The position numbers and the translations under genes were made by a program. This document shows, piece by piece, positions 27,272 to 36,004 of a stretch of 64,000 bases of DNA. The notes under the pieces are model-generated. The model made no database searches and had not been told where the DNA came from. It worked only from the letters and a program-made list of their open reading frames with translations. The first letter of the stretch is position 1. Every line of letters begins with the position of its first letter. The stretch comes from Evansella vedderi (GTDB taxonomy: Bacteria > Bacillota > Bacilli > Bacillales > Salisediminibacteriaceae): positions 1 to 64,000 of the forward strand of contig NZ_JAUSUG010000015.1 in NCBI RefSeq assembly GCF_030813435.1. Direction: 5' to 3'.

Positions 27272-27320
27272 TTGTTAACTTTTTAACTTCAGGGTACAAT
27301 AAATGACGAACACACGTTCT
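27272..27320 (+). promoter_or_regulatory. promoter and LexA (SOS) box of the YolD-like gene
   Basis: TTGTTA (27272-27277) and TACAAT (27295-27300) are 17 bases apart. CGAACACACGTTCT (27307-27320) fits the Bacillus LexA/DinR box CGAACRNRYGTTYC and covers the transcription start, a typical repressing position. Confidence 0.88.
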
Positions 27321-27342
27321 ATAAAATTATGAGGTGAAGAAA

Positions 27343-27690
27343 ATGAATCGTGACCGGGGTGTAATTAAGTGGACATCCATGATGCTTCCAGAGCATGTTC
27401 AACAACTAAAGGAAATGACGGCTAAACATAAGAAAAAGGCTCCTCCCCAACTGGATGAGCAGGTATTAGAGGAATGGAGTCGGCTTTTAGGAGAGGCTTA
27501 TTACCATGATTTAGCCCTTTCCATTACCATTATCGATCATGGAAAAGAGGAGACTGTGCAAGGCTTTGTTTATCGAATTGACCAGCTTCAGCGATCCCTC
27601 ACCTTAGAGTTGAAAGACTCTCGTTTTCAACGAAGAAGCATTCCTTTTCAAGACATTATTCAAATTTCAGTAGATGATGAGGCAGTTTAA
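27343..27690 (+). CDS. YolD-like family protein
   Basis: A 115-residue protein with the YolD start pattern (RDRGVIKWTSMMLPEHV) and a C-terminal small beta domain. YolD proteins regularly accompany UvrX/UmuC-type Y-family polymerases in Bacillus and may act like UmuD. Here the polymerase gene is next door in convergent orientation. ATG at 27343 with GAGGTGA upstream; a GTG at 27334 lies inside that site. Under LexA control. Confidence 0.85.
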   Translation: MNRDRGVIKWTSMMLPEHVQQLKEMTAKHKKKAPPQLDEQVLEEWSRLLGEAYYHDLALSITIIDHGKEETVQGFVYRIDQLQRSLTLELKDSRFQRRSIPFQDIIQISVDDEAV

Positions 27691-27728
27691 TTAAGGAGCT
27701 ACCCTTTCCGAAGAGTAATATATGTAAC

Positions 27729-27790
27729 AAAGCCCGTAGTTATTACCAAAGTCTCGTTTTCAGACCCTTTGAGTAACTAGCGGGCTTTCT
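27729..27790 (+). terminator. terminator between yolD-like gene and uvrX
   Basis: AAAGCCCGTAGTTA pairs with TAACTAGCGGGCTTT, with a small inner hairpin, followed by CTTCTT. Confidence 0.65.
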
Positions 27791-27841
27791 TCTTACCCAA
27801 ATCTTTATTTCTTATTTCACACAAGTAAACTTGACATCCTT

Positions 27842-29116
27842 CTATTTTTTATGGCCCCCAACAAGGGTGTTCCTATGTCTTGCTGTACCACCTGCTGCAT
27901 AGGAAACTGCCCGCAGTATGGCATTGGAGCCGTGTTTTCGCCGAATATCATCCATTACGTAGCCAAGGGTCCGCTGCTTCGGCCTAGTTTGACCTCTATC
28001 AAATAAACTCAATTGCATACAGGAATCATCACAAATATTAGCTAGGGCAACAGAAATTCTCCGGACCACACTCCCATCGTAATTCCTTTCCATTAACTTC
28101 AAACATGCTTCGTAAATTTCCAATGTAATGTTGGTTGGTTCTTCAATAGTAAGCTGACGGTGAAAACCAGAATGTCCAGCCTCTTTACTATAGCCTACTC
28201 CAAGGCAAATCGTTTGCCCTGCTTTATTTACCTTTCTTGCCCGTCCTGCCACCTCTTCACACATCTCTAAAATAACTTGCTTAATTTCCTTTTCATCGTC
28301 ATAATCCCTTAATAAAATTTGACTTTTACCATAGCTGATTTGCCCGCTTAAAATGGGTGCCCCCACTTCGGAAAAATCAATTCCCCAAGCGTGATAATAC
28401 AGTTGGTTGCCCATTACTCCAAAAGCCTTTTCTAATTTCTCAAGTGGATAACTTGCAAGCTGGCCTATAGAAAAAATCCCCATACGTTGCAAGCGCTTCT
28501 CCACTCGTGATCCAATTCCCCACATTTTTTGGAGGGGAGTAATGGGCCATAGCTTTGTTTTTACATCATCATAAGTCCATTTGGCGATACCGCTTTTCCT
28601 GGTCTTTGCTTCAATATCGAGACCTACTTTTGACATTAACATATTTGGGCCAATGCCGATGGCACAGGAGAGGCCAAATCGTTTATACATATCATCACTA
28701 ATTCGTTTAGCTAATTCCCAATCACTCCCCCATAACCTTTCTGTTCCGTGAATATCAAGGAAGCTTTCATCCACGCTGTATGTATGGATTGCCTCCATAG
28801 GTACATATTGATGAAATAACTCAGTGACTTGGACAGAAATATTTAAATAGGTCGCCATTGTTGCATTTACTAAATAGATCCTTGGATCCTTTGGAACCTC
28901 AAAAAGCCTGTTTCCTGTCTTAATGCCAAAGTCTTTTTTTAAGGCTGGTGTTGCGGCAAGAATGACACTCCCCTCCCTCGTAGTGTCTCCCACAACAGCT
29001 AGATGAGTAGTAAGTGGGTCAAGACCACTGGCCACTGCAGCACAGCTTGCATAAAAGCTTTTCATATCTACACAAAGAATCGTTCTCTTTGGTAAAGAGT
29101 CATAATCTAAATTCAT
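27842..29116 (-). CDS. Y-family DNA polymerase (UvrX / PolY2 type)
   Basis: A translesion polymerase of the UmuC branch like B. subtilis YqjW. Palm residues are visible: Asp in LCVDMKSFYASC and the Asp-Glu pair in TYSVDESFLDIHG; a little-finger domain follows (GKSQILLRDYDDEKEIKQV), and a C-terminal MQLSLF motif resembles a beta-clamp binding site. ATG at 29116 has AAGGGAG upstream; a farther in-frame start at 29173 would put the LexA box in the coding region. SOS-regulated. Confidence 0.92.
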   Translation of the reverse strand: MNLDYDSLPKRTILCVDMKSFYASCAAVASGLDPLTTHLAVVGDTTREGSVILAATPALKKDFGIKTGNRLFEVPKDPRIYLVNATMATYLNISVQVTELFHQYVPMEAIHTYSVDESFLDIHGTERLWGSDWELAKRISDDMYKRFGLSCAIGIGPNMLMSKVGLDIEAKTRKSGIAKWTYDDVKTKLWPITPLQKMWGIGSRVEKRLQRMGIFSIGQLASYPLEKLEKAFGVMGNQLYYHAWGIDFSEVGAPILSGQISYGKSQILLRDYDDEKEIKQVILEMCEEVAGRARKVNKAGQTICLGVGYSKEAGHSGFHRQLTIEEPTNITLEIYEACLKLMERNYDGSVVRRISVALANICDDSCMQLSLFDRGQTRPKQRTLGYVMDDIRRKHGSNAILRAVSYAAGGTARHRNTLVGGHKK

Positions 29117-29137
29117 AAGCCTAGCTCCCTTCCGTAA

Positions 29138-29151
29138 AGAACGTTTGTTCG
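29138..29151 (-). promoter_or_regulatory. LexA (SOS) box of uvrX
   Basis: CGAACAAACGTTCT on the minus strand fits CGAACRNRYGTTYC at all but the last base, 22 bases upstream of the chosen start codon. Confidence 0.87.
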
Positions 29152-29210
29152 ATTGTGATTTTATTATATGCACCTAACAATAATTATTCAACTGGAAATT
29201 AAAACAAAAA

Positions 29211-29250
29211 AGAGTGACTTGAGGGTTTATTCCAACCTTAAGCCACTCCA
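29211..29250 (-). terminator. terminator of yqjQ
   Basis: GAGTGGCTTAAGG pairs with CCTCAAGTCACTC on the minus strand, followed by TTTTTTGTTTT. Confidence 0.85.
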
Positions 29251-29253
29251 TTA

Positions 29254-30030
29254 CTACTTTTTGCTCAACTGACTTCCTGCAATTCTCTCCACAACACCTG
29301 GGAATAGTTGATATATCTTTGTGCCAATCCCCATCCATTTAGGTAAGTTTAATTCTCTTTTAGGCCTTTTAATTAAATCAATAGTTCGGGCAGCAACTAT
29401 TTCTGGGTCGAGCATAAACCTTTCTACATTTTTACGATATTGTCCCGTCTCATCTGCAGTATCAAAAAAAGGTGTTCGGATGGGACCAGGATTAACAGTA
29501 CTCACCTGTATGCCTGTCCCTCCTAATTCCATCCGAAGACTATTGGCATACCCTAATAGTGCATGCTTTGTGGCAGAATAGATACTGGATTTAGGCGTAG
29601 CTAGCTTTCCTGCTTGTGACGCAATAAATATAATGTGGCCGGAATTTCTCTCCATCATTTTTGGCAGGACTGCTTTGGTGCAAGCCACAGCCCCAAATAC
29701 ATTAACTTGAAACATGGATTTAGCTATTTCCATTGATGATTCATGGGCTAGTTCAAAAACGGCAAATCCAGCATTATTAATCAGTACATCTATAGGACCT
29801 ATAGTCTCTATAATCTCCGCAAAGGTAGTTTCTATCCCTTGTTGATCCGTTACATCTAGCTGAAAGATATATGGAGAAACACCCGTATCCTTTTTAATTT
29901 GATCTGCACTTTTCATAAGCTTGTCATAAGAACGGGCAAGCATAATCGGTGTCCAGCCCCGGTTCGCTGTTTCAAAAGCCATTTTTTCTCCTATACCACT
30001 GGAAGCACCAGTAATAACCACGGAAGTCAT
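29254..30030 (-). CDS. yqjQ: short-chain dehydrogenase, YqjQ type
   Basis: A 258-residue SDR with TGASSGIGEKMA, NNAGFAVF, catalytic Ser in FIASQAGKL and YSATKHA, and NPGPIRT. The C-terminal PKRELNLPKWMGIGTKIY tail is that of YqjQ-like proteins. Its position next to proI and the polymerase gene follows the B. subtilis yqj region. Substrate unknown. Confidence 0.85.
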   Translation of the reverse strand: MTSVVITGASSGIGEKMAFETANRGWTPIMLARSYDKLMKSADQIKKDTGVSPYIFQLDVTDQQGIETTFAEIIETIGPIDVLINNAGFAVFELAHESSMEIAKSMFQVNVFGAVACTKAVLPKMMERNSGHIIFIASQAGKLATPKSSIYSATKHALLGYANSLRMELGGTGIQVSTVNPGPIRTPFFDTADETGQYRKNVERFMLDPEIVAARTIDLIKRPKRELNLPKWMGIGTKIYQLFPGVVERIAGSQLSKK

Positions 30031-30139
30031 ATCATCATTCGTCCTTTCTGATCATAACTAATTACCTATTTTCATTATAATAACAGAATCTAAAAAAAAC
30101 ATCTGAACATGGGCTTTTCACTATTTTTTATAAAATATA

Positions 30140-30168
30140 TTGACAGATTAGCAGATGCCTTTCATAAT
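30140..30168 (+). promoter_or_regulatory. sigma-A promoter of proI
   Basis: TTGACA (30140-30145), 17 bases, CATAAT (30163-30168). The leader to the start codon is about 80 bases and contains a short inverted repeat CGTCTC/GAGACG (30193-30218). No T-box is visible. Confidence 0.7.
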
Positions 30169-30254
30169 TAGTAACATTTAATACTTGTGCGTTCGTCTCT
30201 GCCAATAACTCATGAGACGGTTAAATCAAATGTGAAAAAAGGAAGGAAGATACC

Positions 30255-31115
30255 ATGATGAAAAAAATTAGTTTTATTGGTGCAGGTGCAATGGCAGAAT
30301 CCCTTATAAGCGGGTGGTTAAAGAATCAATATTTAAAAGAAGATCAAATTACCGTAACTAACCGAGCTAATGATCGACGACTAAAGGAATTAACAGATTA
30401 CTATGGCATAAAGAGTACCCGAAAGGGAGAAGAACTTATTTCACCAGGTACTATTGTTATCTTAGCGTGTAAACCAAAAGATTGGGCATCAGCATTGAGT
30501 CAATTTATTCCCTTTCTAGGGAAAGAAACCCCCGTTGTATCGGTGATGGCAGGGGTATCCACTTCCTCTATTGAAGCATTCATTGATAAAATAAATGTTC
30601 CCATTATTCGAACAATGCCCAATACTTCAGCAACTGTTGGAGCTTCCATGACGACTATAAGCTACGGGACAGCTGTTAGTGATTCCGTAAGAAAGTCGGT
30701 AAACCAACTGTTTCAAGGAGTTGGTGAAACGGCAGAGGTGCTCGAAGAGCAAATGGACGCCATGACAGCTTTAACAGGAACTGGCCCTGCCTATATATAT
30801 TATTTAATGGAAGCAATGGAATTAGCTGCAGAAAAAATGGGGATCGATAGTAAATTAGCAAAAATACTAGTATCCCAAACTTTACTTGGGGCAAGTAAAA
30901 GGGTACAAGAAAGTGAAGCGCAGCCCGCCCAATTATATAAACAAATTATGAGTCCAGGTGGAACAACGGAAGCAGGGTTTGAAGTGTTAAAGGAAAACAA
31001 GGTTCAAGAGGCCATCGTTTCTTGTATATTGAGAGCTTGGGAACGTTCTATCGAACTAGGGGAATCAACCCATAATGCAGTAACAAAGGAAAAAACAGGC
31101 TACAGAGATAAATAA
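30255..31115 (+). CDS. proI: pyrroline-5-carboxylate reductase
   Basis: It reduces P5C to proline with NAD(P)H, the last step of proline synthesis. N-terminal Rossmann motif FIGAGAMAESLISGW; conserved ACKPKDW and MPNTSATVGAS; and the C-terminal family signature TGTGPAYIYYLMEAM with SPGGTTEAGF. The 286-residue protein and its neighbourhood (yqjQ) match B. subtilis ProI (YqjO). ATGs at 30255 and 30258 are equally possible. Confidence 0.93.
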   Translation: MMKKISFIGAGAMAESLISGWLKNQYLKEDQITVTNRANDRRLKELTDYYGIKSTRKGEELISPGTIVILACKPKDWASALSQFIPFLGKETPVVSVMAGVSTSSIEAFIDKINVPIIRTMPNTSATVGASMTTISYGTAVSDSVRKSVNQLFQGVGETAEVLEEQMDAMTALTGTGPAYIYYLMEAMELAAEKMGIDSKLAKILVSQTLLGASKRVQESEAQPAQLYKQIMSPGGTTEAGFEVLKENKVQEAIVSCILRAWERSIELGESTHNAVTKEKTGYRDK

Positions 31116-31268
31116 TCTCACTATTCACAATCTACCTTGACATATAATAATACCTTTTCAATGTAGGAATAATAGGCTATAATTAAACCAACATTTTCAT
31201 AGTGTTTTCAGCAAAAAGATTAAAGTAATTATAGGTATATTCCTTTCTGTCCAATAGGAGGTATAAAT

Positions 31269-32582
31269 ATGAAAAAAAGCCAATACGACGTCGTAATCGT
31301 CGGTGGTGGCTTGGCCGGATTATCCGCTGCCGCTAAACTTTCCCACCATGGGAAAAAGGTAGCGGTCATTGAAAGAGGTAAGCTCGGTGGTCGAGCGATG
31401 ACTATCAAAATGAAGGGGTTCCAGTTTAATTTTGGTGCCCATGCTATATATGGAAGAGACCAATCTTTCCTAACAACAATAGAAAAAGAACTGGGATTGA
31501 GGCTTTATTGGTCTGACTTTACACAAATGAAAGCAAAGTACGATTTAGGTGAAGAGGTCTCTGTTGTACCTTCTAATATTGGTGGATTAATCCAAACAAA
31601 ATTACTTAAGGGAATGGATAAATTTCGTTTTGCTTATCATATTATGTTTACGATGCTTGGGTTTGAAAAGGGTGACCCTGATATTTCCATTCACGACTGG
31701 TTAGAAAACAAGAAGGTTAGTCCTGCTGTTAAGGAGATGATGTTAAACCTCGCATCCTCCAACTTTTTTACAGGAGAACCGGAACGAATCCCGTCTGATG
31801 TCTTTTTTGGATACTATCGCCGACTTTTTAAAACAAACATTCCCGTAAGTTACATCCAGGGTGGCTGGGCTAAGTTAATTAATGAATTTATTAGAATTAT
31901 TGAAAAGAACGGTGGAGAAATCATTACAAAGACAAAGGCTAACGGAATTAAGGTGGAGCAAAAGAAGGTTACGGAAGTTCATACAAATAAAGTCACCTAT
32001 ACGGCAAAAGACTTTATTTTTGCCATTCCACCAGAGGAACTACGTGAATTATTTCAAGGTTCACCAATTGAATCTGAGTTAGAAAGATATAAAAATTTTG
32101 AACCGACCTATGTTATGTTTTACGATATTGGCCTGAAAAAGCGTATTGACTCATCTTATACCTATATTTTTGATAGGGACCGGCAAATATTTATTACAGA
32201 TATTTCTTATTATGATATGGAAGCAGCCCCTCCTGGAGGTCAATTGCTGCAAGCTGTTGCTTACTTAAAAAAGAACGAAGTAAATGATCCGAATGCCCAT
32301 GAAAAAATTAAGCAACGGATTGAAGCCTTTTATGATAAACATTACGATGGCTGGAGAAAAGAACTAGTTGTTCCCCGTGTATCAAAGGTTGCAGTGGTTC
32401 AGGCCATCAAGTGGACAATGAACCAAAGAGGATTACCAACACATTTTTCTAATTTAACTAATTCCTACTTTGCTGGGGACTGGTGCCAAGGGGCTGGCCA
32501 ACTTTCGGAGCTTTCCTTTTCCAGTGCTTACGACGTTTGTCAACGGATCATAAAAGAACAAGCTGCACAAAACAGCGCCTAA
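31269..32582 (+). CDS. FAD-dependent desaturase/amine-oxidase-like flavoprotein
   Basis: A 437-residue flavoprotein with the Rossmann site VVIVGGGLAGLSAAAKLSHHG, ERGKLGGRAMT, and a C-terminal FAD segment SYFAGDWCQGAGQLSELSFSSA. It belongs to the phytoene-dehydrogenase-related NAD(P)/FAD oxidoreductases but is shorter than CrtI/CrtN and lacks their THPG motif. The substrate is unknown. AGGAGG precedes the ATG. It is a single gene with its own terminator, not closely related to the desaturase-like gene at 22362. Confidence 0.82.
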   Translation: MKKSQYDVVIVGGGLAGLSAAAKLSHHGKKVAVIERGKLGGRAMTIKMKGFQFNFGAHAIYGRDQSFLTTIEKELGLRLYWSDFTQMKAKYDLGEEVSVVPSNIGGLIQTKLLKGMDKFRFAYHIMFTMLGFEKGDPDISIHDWLENKKVSPAVKEMMLNLASSNFFTGEPERIPSDVFFGYYRRLFKTNIPVSYIQGGWAKLINEFIRIIEKNGGEIITKTKANGIKVEQKKVTEVHTNKVTYTAKDFIFAIPPEELRELFQGSPIESELERYKNFEPTYVMFYDIGLKKRIDSSYTYIFDRDRQIFITDISYYDMEAAPPGGQLLQAVAYLKKNEVNDPNAHEKIKQRIEAFYDKHYDGWRKELVVPRVSKVAVVQAIKWTMNQRGLPTHFSNLTNSYFAGDWCQGAGQLSELSFSSAYDVCQRIIKEQAAQNSA

Positions 32583-32596
32583 CGATAAGAATATTT

Positions 32597-32645
32597 AAAA
32601 CCCTCTTTCAAGATTCTGGTAAATCTAGACAGAGGGTTTTTGTTT
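32597..32645 (+). terminator. terminator of the flavoprotein gene
   Basis: AAAACCCTCT (32597-32606) pairs with AGAGGGTTTT (32631-32640), followed by TTGTTT. Confidence 0.75.
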
Positions 32646-32714
32646 ATTCTTCCTTCTCTTTTTAGTAGAATTATAGAAGACTGTAAGCATGGAGACTGTT
32701 GGAGGCATCGGATA

Positions 32715-33509
32715 ATGAAAAACTGGAAGAAAAATATACGCAAAATTGTCGAACACCGTTATTTCTCAAGAATTATTATTAGTTTAATTTTATTTAACGC
32801 AATTGTTGTGGGAATAGAAACTTACCCAAATATTTACTACGAAAACAAAAATCTTTTTTTTAAAATAGATGCAGCCCTACTTTGGATTTTTACTGTAGAA
32901 ATCGTGTTTCGTATCATTGCTGCTCCAAGTTTAAAGGATTTTTTTAAAAGTGGTTGGAATTGGTTTGATGTGATTATTGTTTCTGCCGGTCATATTTTCA
33001 TGGGAGCCCACTTCATAACAGTACTACGTATCTTGCGTGTACTTCGCGTGTTCAGAGCTATCTCTGTTATTCCTTCTCTCCGTCGATTGGTGGACGCTCT
33101 AGTAATGACGATCCCTTCATTAGGAAATATTTTACTGTTAATGAGTATTATCTTTTATATATTTGCTGTAACAGGTACAATGCTATTTAGAGAGACAGCA
33201 CCGGAATATTTTGGCTCCTTACAACTTTCTTTATTAACACTTTTTCAGGTAGTAACGTTAGAATCCTGGGCTAGTGAAGTAATGCGCCCTATTTTTGAAC
33301 AACTGCCATGGGCGTGGGTATATTTTGTCGCCTTCGTACTTGTTGGTACCTTTGTCATTTTCAACTTGTTTATTGGGGTTATCGTCAATAATGTGGATAA
33401 AGCCGATGCCACAGAGGAGGAGATTAAAGATACCCATAAAGAGGTTGTAGAACTGCGAGAAGAAGTTCGGGAATTAAAAGCACTTTTAGAAAAACAACTT
33501 AAGGAATAG
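32715..33509 (+). CDS. NaChBac-type voltage-gated sodium channel
   Basis: A six-helix single-domain channel that assembles as a tetramer. The voltage sensor S4 has regularly spaced Arg (TVLRILRVLRVFRAI), the pore selectivity filter is TLESWAS exactly as in NaChBac of Bacillus halodurans, S6 is FNLFIGVIVNNV, and the C-terminus is a coiled coil (EVVELREEVRELKALLEKQL). Such channels serve pH homeostasis and motility in alkaliphiles using Na+. GGAGG lies 10 bases before the ATG at 32715; an upstream in-frame ATG at 32640 sits in the previous terminator. Confidence 0.95.
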   Translation: MKNWKKNIRKIVEHRYFSRIIISLILFNAIVVGIETYPNIYYENKNLFFKIDAALLWIFTVEIVFRIIAAPSLKDFFKSGWNWFDVIIVSAGHIFMGAHFITVLRILRVLRVFRAISVIPSLRRLVDALVMTIPSLGNILLLMSIIFYIFAVTGTMLFRETAPEYFGSLQLSLLTLFQVVTLESWASEVMRPIFEQLPWAWVYFVAFVLVGTFVIFNLFIGVIVNNVDKADATEEEIKDTHKEVVELREEVRELKALLEKQLKE

Positions 33510-33523
33510 TGGTTATTTTTTGA

Positions 33524-33553
33524 TCGTCTGATTACTTATATCAGACGATTTTT
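33524..33553 (+). terminator. terminator of the sodium channel gene
   Basis: CGTCTGAT / ATCAGACG with a 7-base loop, followed by ATTTTTT. Confidence 0.9.
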
Positions 33554-33571
33554 TACAACAAAAAATAGTTT

Positions 33572-33623
33572 TGTTAGATTTCCTTACAATATCTCCATAA
33601 AAGTTTAACGTGCATGTTATAGT
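33572..33623 (+). promoter_or_regulatory. TnrA box and promoter of tnrA
   Basis: TGTTAGATTTCCTTACA (33572-33588) fits TGTNAN7TNACA at every defined position. A -10-like TATAGT lies at 33618-33623, so the box would be centred about 50 bases upstream of the start, the position at which TnrA activates. Confidence 0.8.
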
Positions 33624-33669
33624 ATCCATAGATAAAAAAACAATTACTTATAGAAGGAAGGGATTTCCT

Positions 33670-33963
33670 TTGTCTTATAAAGAAAAAAAAGTAATTAGTA
33701 TAGGAGTTATAAGTGAATTAACAGGTTTATCTGAACGGCAAATCCGATACTATGAAGAGAGAAAATTGATTTTTCCAGAAAGAAGCAAAGGTGGTACACG
33801 TAAGTATTCTTTTCATGATGTAGAAAAACTTGTCGACATCGCAAACAAAATTGAAGATGGGATGCAAACATTTGAGATTCGTCGTGAAGAAATGAAAAAA
33901 GCTGATATTCGAAACAAAATGCTCCGTGGTCAATTAAACGCAGCCTTTAAAATGAGGAAGTAA
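33670..33963 (+). CDS. tnrA: nitrogen regulator TnrA (MerR/GlnR family)
   Basis: A MerR-fold regulator controlling nitrogen-limitation genes. The DNA-binding part reads [26 protein letters not shown] followed by [14 protein letters not shown], and the C-terminus [17 protein letters not shown] is the short glutamine-synthetase-responsive tail of TnrA, not the longer GlnR tail. 97 residues from the TTG at 33670, which has GGAAGGG upstream; a GTG farther up in frame has no support. The TnrA box upstream suggests autoactivation as in B. subtilis. Confidence 0.9.
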   Translation: MSYKEKKVISIGVISELTGLSERQIRYYEERKLIFPERSKGGTRKYSFHDVEKLVDIANKIEDGMQTFEIRREEMKKADIRNKMLRGQLNAAFKMRK

Positions 33964-33969
33964 AAAAAT

Positions 33970-33999
33970 TCACCATTCGTTATAATGGTGTTTTTTTTA
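33970..33999 (+). terminator. terminator of tnrA
   Basis: CACCATT / AATGGTG hairpin followed by eight T. Confidence 0.9.
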
Positions 34000-34073
34000 T
34001 TTTCACTTATTTACTTTTTATTTAGAGGCATAATAGGAGCAACTAAACTTGATCAGTTGGAGGTGCTATCCTT

Positions 34074-34925
34074 ATGTCTCTTTTTAAAAGAATTTCACTT
34101 TGTATCCTTCCCCTTTTATTCATTAACATTTTATTTTTAACTGTGCTAATCCCTTCTTCCATTATCGCTAATGCGAATGAAAGGGAACCATCAAAAGCTG
34201 CCATTGTGATCGATGATTTCGGCGGTTATACAGGGGGAGTGGAGAAATTTCTTCATTCAAATATTCCTATAACCGTAGCAATTATGCCCTTCCTAGAGGG
34301 GTCAACAGAGCAAGCAAAGCTTGCCCACGAATTAGGATTTGAAATAATTATCCACATGCCCTTAGAACCAAAGAAAGGGAAAAGATCTTGGTTAGGTCCT
34401 TTACCTATTACTTCAGACCTTGACACAGAGGAAGTAAAACGAAGAGTGCGGAAAGCCATTGAGGATGTCCCCCATGCTCGTGGGTTAAATAATCATATGG
34501 GTTCGAAAATTGTAGGTAATGAGCGAATTGTTCGAGCAATTTTAGAAGTTGCTAAAGAACACAATTTGTACATTATCGACAGTGCCACAAGCGGTGACTC
34601 CGTTGTAGGTAAGATTGCAGAAGAATTAGATATTCCCTTTGCAGTCAGGGATACTTTTTTAGACGATAGTTACTCTTCCCGTGATCATGTATATAAGCAA
34701 ATGCTTGCCCTCTGTGATCTAGCTAAGGAACGGGGACAAGCTATTGCCATTGGCCATGTGGGAGTAAAAGGAATGGATACCTTTAACGGTATCAATGATG
34801 CACTGCCACATTTTGAAAAAAATAATGTACTGATTGTTCCAGCTTCCCACTTAATCAAAACAAAAATAGAAGAGAACCCAGATTCCTTTTGGCAAAATAA
34901 AGAAGGAGACTATTTAGATGATTAA
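34074..34925 (+). CDS. divergent polysaccharide deacetylase family protein (YibQ type)
   Basis: An exported protein: a signal peptide (SLCILPLLFINILFLTVLIP, cleavage near ANA-NE) and a NodB-like fold of the divergent family (formerly DUF610): IVIDDFGGYTGG, VTVAIMPF-type VAIMPFLEG, IIHMPLEP, NNHMGSKI and AIAIGHVG. Family members lack firm activity data; a peptidoglycan or polysaccharide substrate is likely. It overlaps the following acetyltransferase gene by 8 bases. Confidence 0.85.
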   Translation: MSLFKRISLCILPLLFINILFLTVLIPSSIIANANEREPSKAAIVIDDFGGYTGGVEKFLHSNIPITVAIMPFLEGSTEQAKLAHELGFEIIIHMPLEPKKGKRSWLGPLPITSDLDTEEVKRRVRKAIEDVPHARGLNNHMGSKIVGNERIVRAILEVAKEHNLYIIDSATSGDSVVGKIAEELDIPFAVRDTFLDDSYSSRDHVYKQMLALCDLAKERGQAIAIGHVGVKGMDTFNGINDALPHFEKNNVLIVPASHLIKTKIEENPDSFWQNKEGDYLDD

Positions 34926-35466
34926 AACAGAACAAGGCAAGCTGATTATGGAAGTGGATGCTAAAGATGGTACAAAGGTAACTCTTCGTCCTGCAGAAAA
35001 GGATGATGCTTTTGACATCATTACAAATGTAGAAGATATTATTCAAGAAGGAAAATACATTCAAAAGGAAAAGGTCAGAACGATTGAAGAGGAGCAATCC
35101 TTTATTCAAGAGATGATTGAACAGGATAATATGTATACAGCTGTTGTTATTGATAATCAGGTTATGGGGATTGCCCGTTTAGTAAGGGGAGAATTAAAAA
35201 TGAAACGCCACACAGCCCTTTTCCGAACATGGCTCGGTAAGGAAGCCCAAGGGAAAGGTCTTGGAAATAGCATCATGGACTATACACTACAGTGGGGCAA
35301 GATTCATCGTTTGCATAAGATTTGTTTAACAGTTTTTGAATCCAATAAGGTTGCCAAACGATTGTACGAAAAATTCGGGTTTGTTACAGAGGGTATTCAG
35401 AAGGAGCAAGTCTATATTGATGGAGAGTTTGATAACGAAATATTCATGGCCTATTTTTATAATTAG
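34918..35466 (+). CDS. GNAT-family N-acetyltransferase
   Basis: A 182-residue acetyltransferase; the acetyl-CoA motif A is LGKEAQGKGLGNSIMDY and motif B KICLTVFESNKVAKRLYEKFGF, typical of RimJ/SpeG-like enzymes. The substrate cannot be told. Translation is probably coupled to the upstream deacetylase-like gene. A weak hairpin (AGGCTG/CAGCCT, 35480-35516) follows. Confidence 0.85.
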   Translation: MIKTEQGKLIMEVDAKDGTKVTLRPAEKDDAFDIITNVEDIIQEGKYIQKEKVRTIEEEQSFIQEMIEQDNMYTAVVIDNQVMGIARLVRGELKMKRHTALFRTWLGKEAQGKGLGNSIMDYTLQWGKIHRLHKICLTVFESNKVAKRLYEKFGFVTEGIQKEQVYIDGEFDNEIFMAYFYN

Positions 35467-35539
35467 GTCATAATTGAAAAGGCTGTTTTAAAACCCACAC
35501 TGTTAAGGAGCAGCCTCTATTTACTTTGTGCCACCCTGA

Positions 35540-35745
35540 AAATACAAATACTGTGTTGGTATTCGCTGCAGCCCACTCCCTTTCCGCGGGCGAACCGCAA
35601 GCCTCCTCGGGCTTACGCCCTGTGGGGTCTTGCCAGGCTCGTTCTTCCGCAGGAGTGTCGTGGACCTTCGCTCATTCCAATACAGACTAAAATTTTCATT
35701 TTCCATGGTGGGAATTATCATTTCCATGGAGGTCTACTTATGAAA
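35540..35745. repeat. GC-rich imperfect palindromic repeat family B (full copy)
   Basis: From GAAAATACAAATACTGTG to about TTTCCATGGAGGTC. The ends are imperfectly inverted (GAAAATACAAAT... against GAAAATGAAAATTTTAG on the other strand), and the middle is a GC-rich nest of hairpins (CCGCGGGCG, GCCTCCTCGGGC, GGGGTCTTGCC). A longer relative is at 50960-51395; end fragments are at 9035-9096 and 19785-19822. No protein is encoded in it. Confidence 0.75.
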
Positions 35746-35970
35746 GGGTAAGACTACAGCAGGTGGCTTTTCGATGTATTCTTCCACCGTACGGTACCCT
35801 TCCTCCTTTCTTTTCTCAAAGGTTGCTTTTGTTATGGGTCTTTTCCTTCCCCATTGTAAAGAATTAATATCATCCCATGAATTAAAGGTAATCATTTCTT
35901 GCTTAAAATAATAACAATTTCCAGACGAATATTTTTCACATATATATTTTACTGTTTGTTTGCTGTGCAT
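35734..35970 (-). CDS. small hypothetical protein
   Basis: A 78-residue, charged protein with two cysteines (ICEKYSSGNCYYF) and a C-terminal EEYIEKPPAVVLPFHK. I do not recognise it. ATG at 35970 follows GAGGTGAGAAAGG. It is divergent from darB across an operator-rich region, and its 3' end touches repeat B. Confidence 0.55.
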   Translation of the reverse strand: MHSKQTVKYICEKYSSGNCYYFKQEMITFNSWDDINSLQWGRKRPITKATFEKRKEEGYRTVEEYIEKPPAVVLPFHK

Positions 35971-36004
35971 CCTTTCTCACCTCACCACTAGTATGGGTGA
36001 TCCA

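Noticed and set aside
30169-30254. T-box leader before proI
   Set aside because: Only a short inverted repeat is seen; the T-box bulge sequence and a terminator are absent.
35521-35727. 68-codon minus-strand ORF
   Set aside because: It lies wholly within the palindromic repeat B and reads through its hairpins; no ribosome site.
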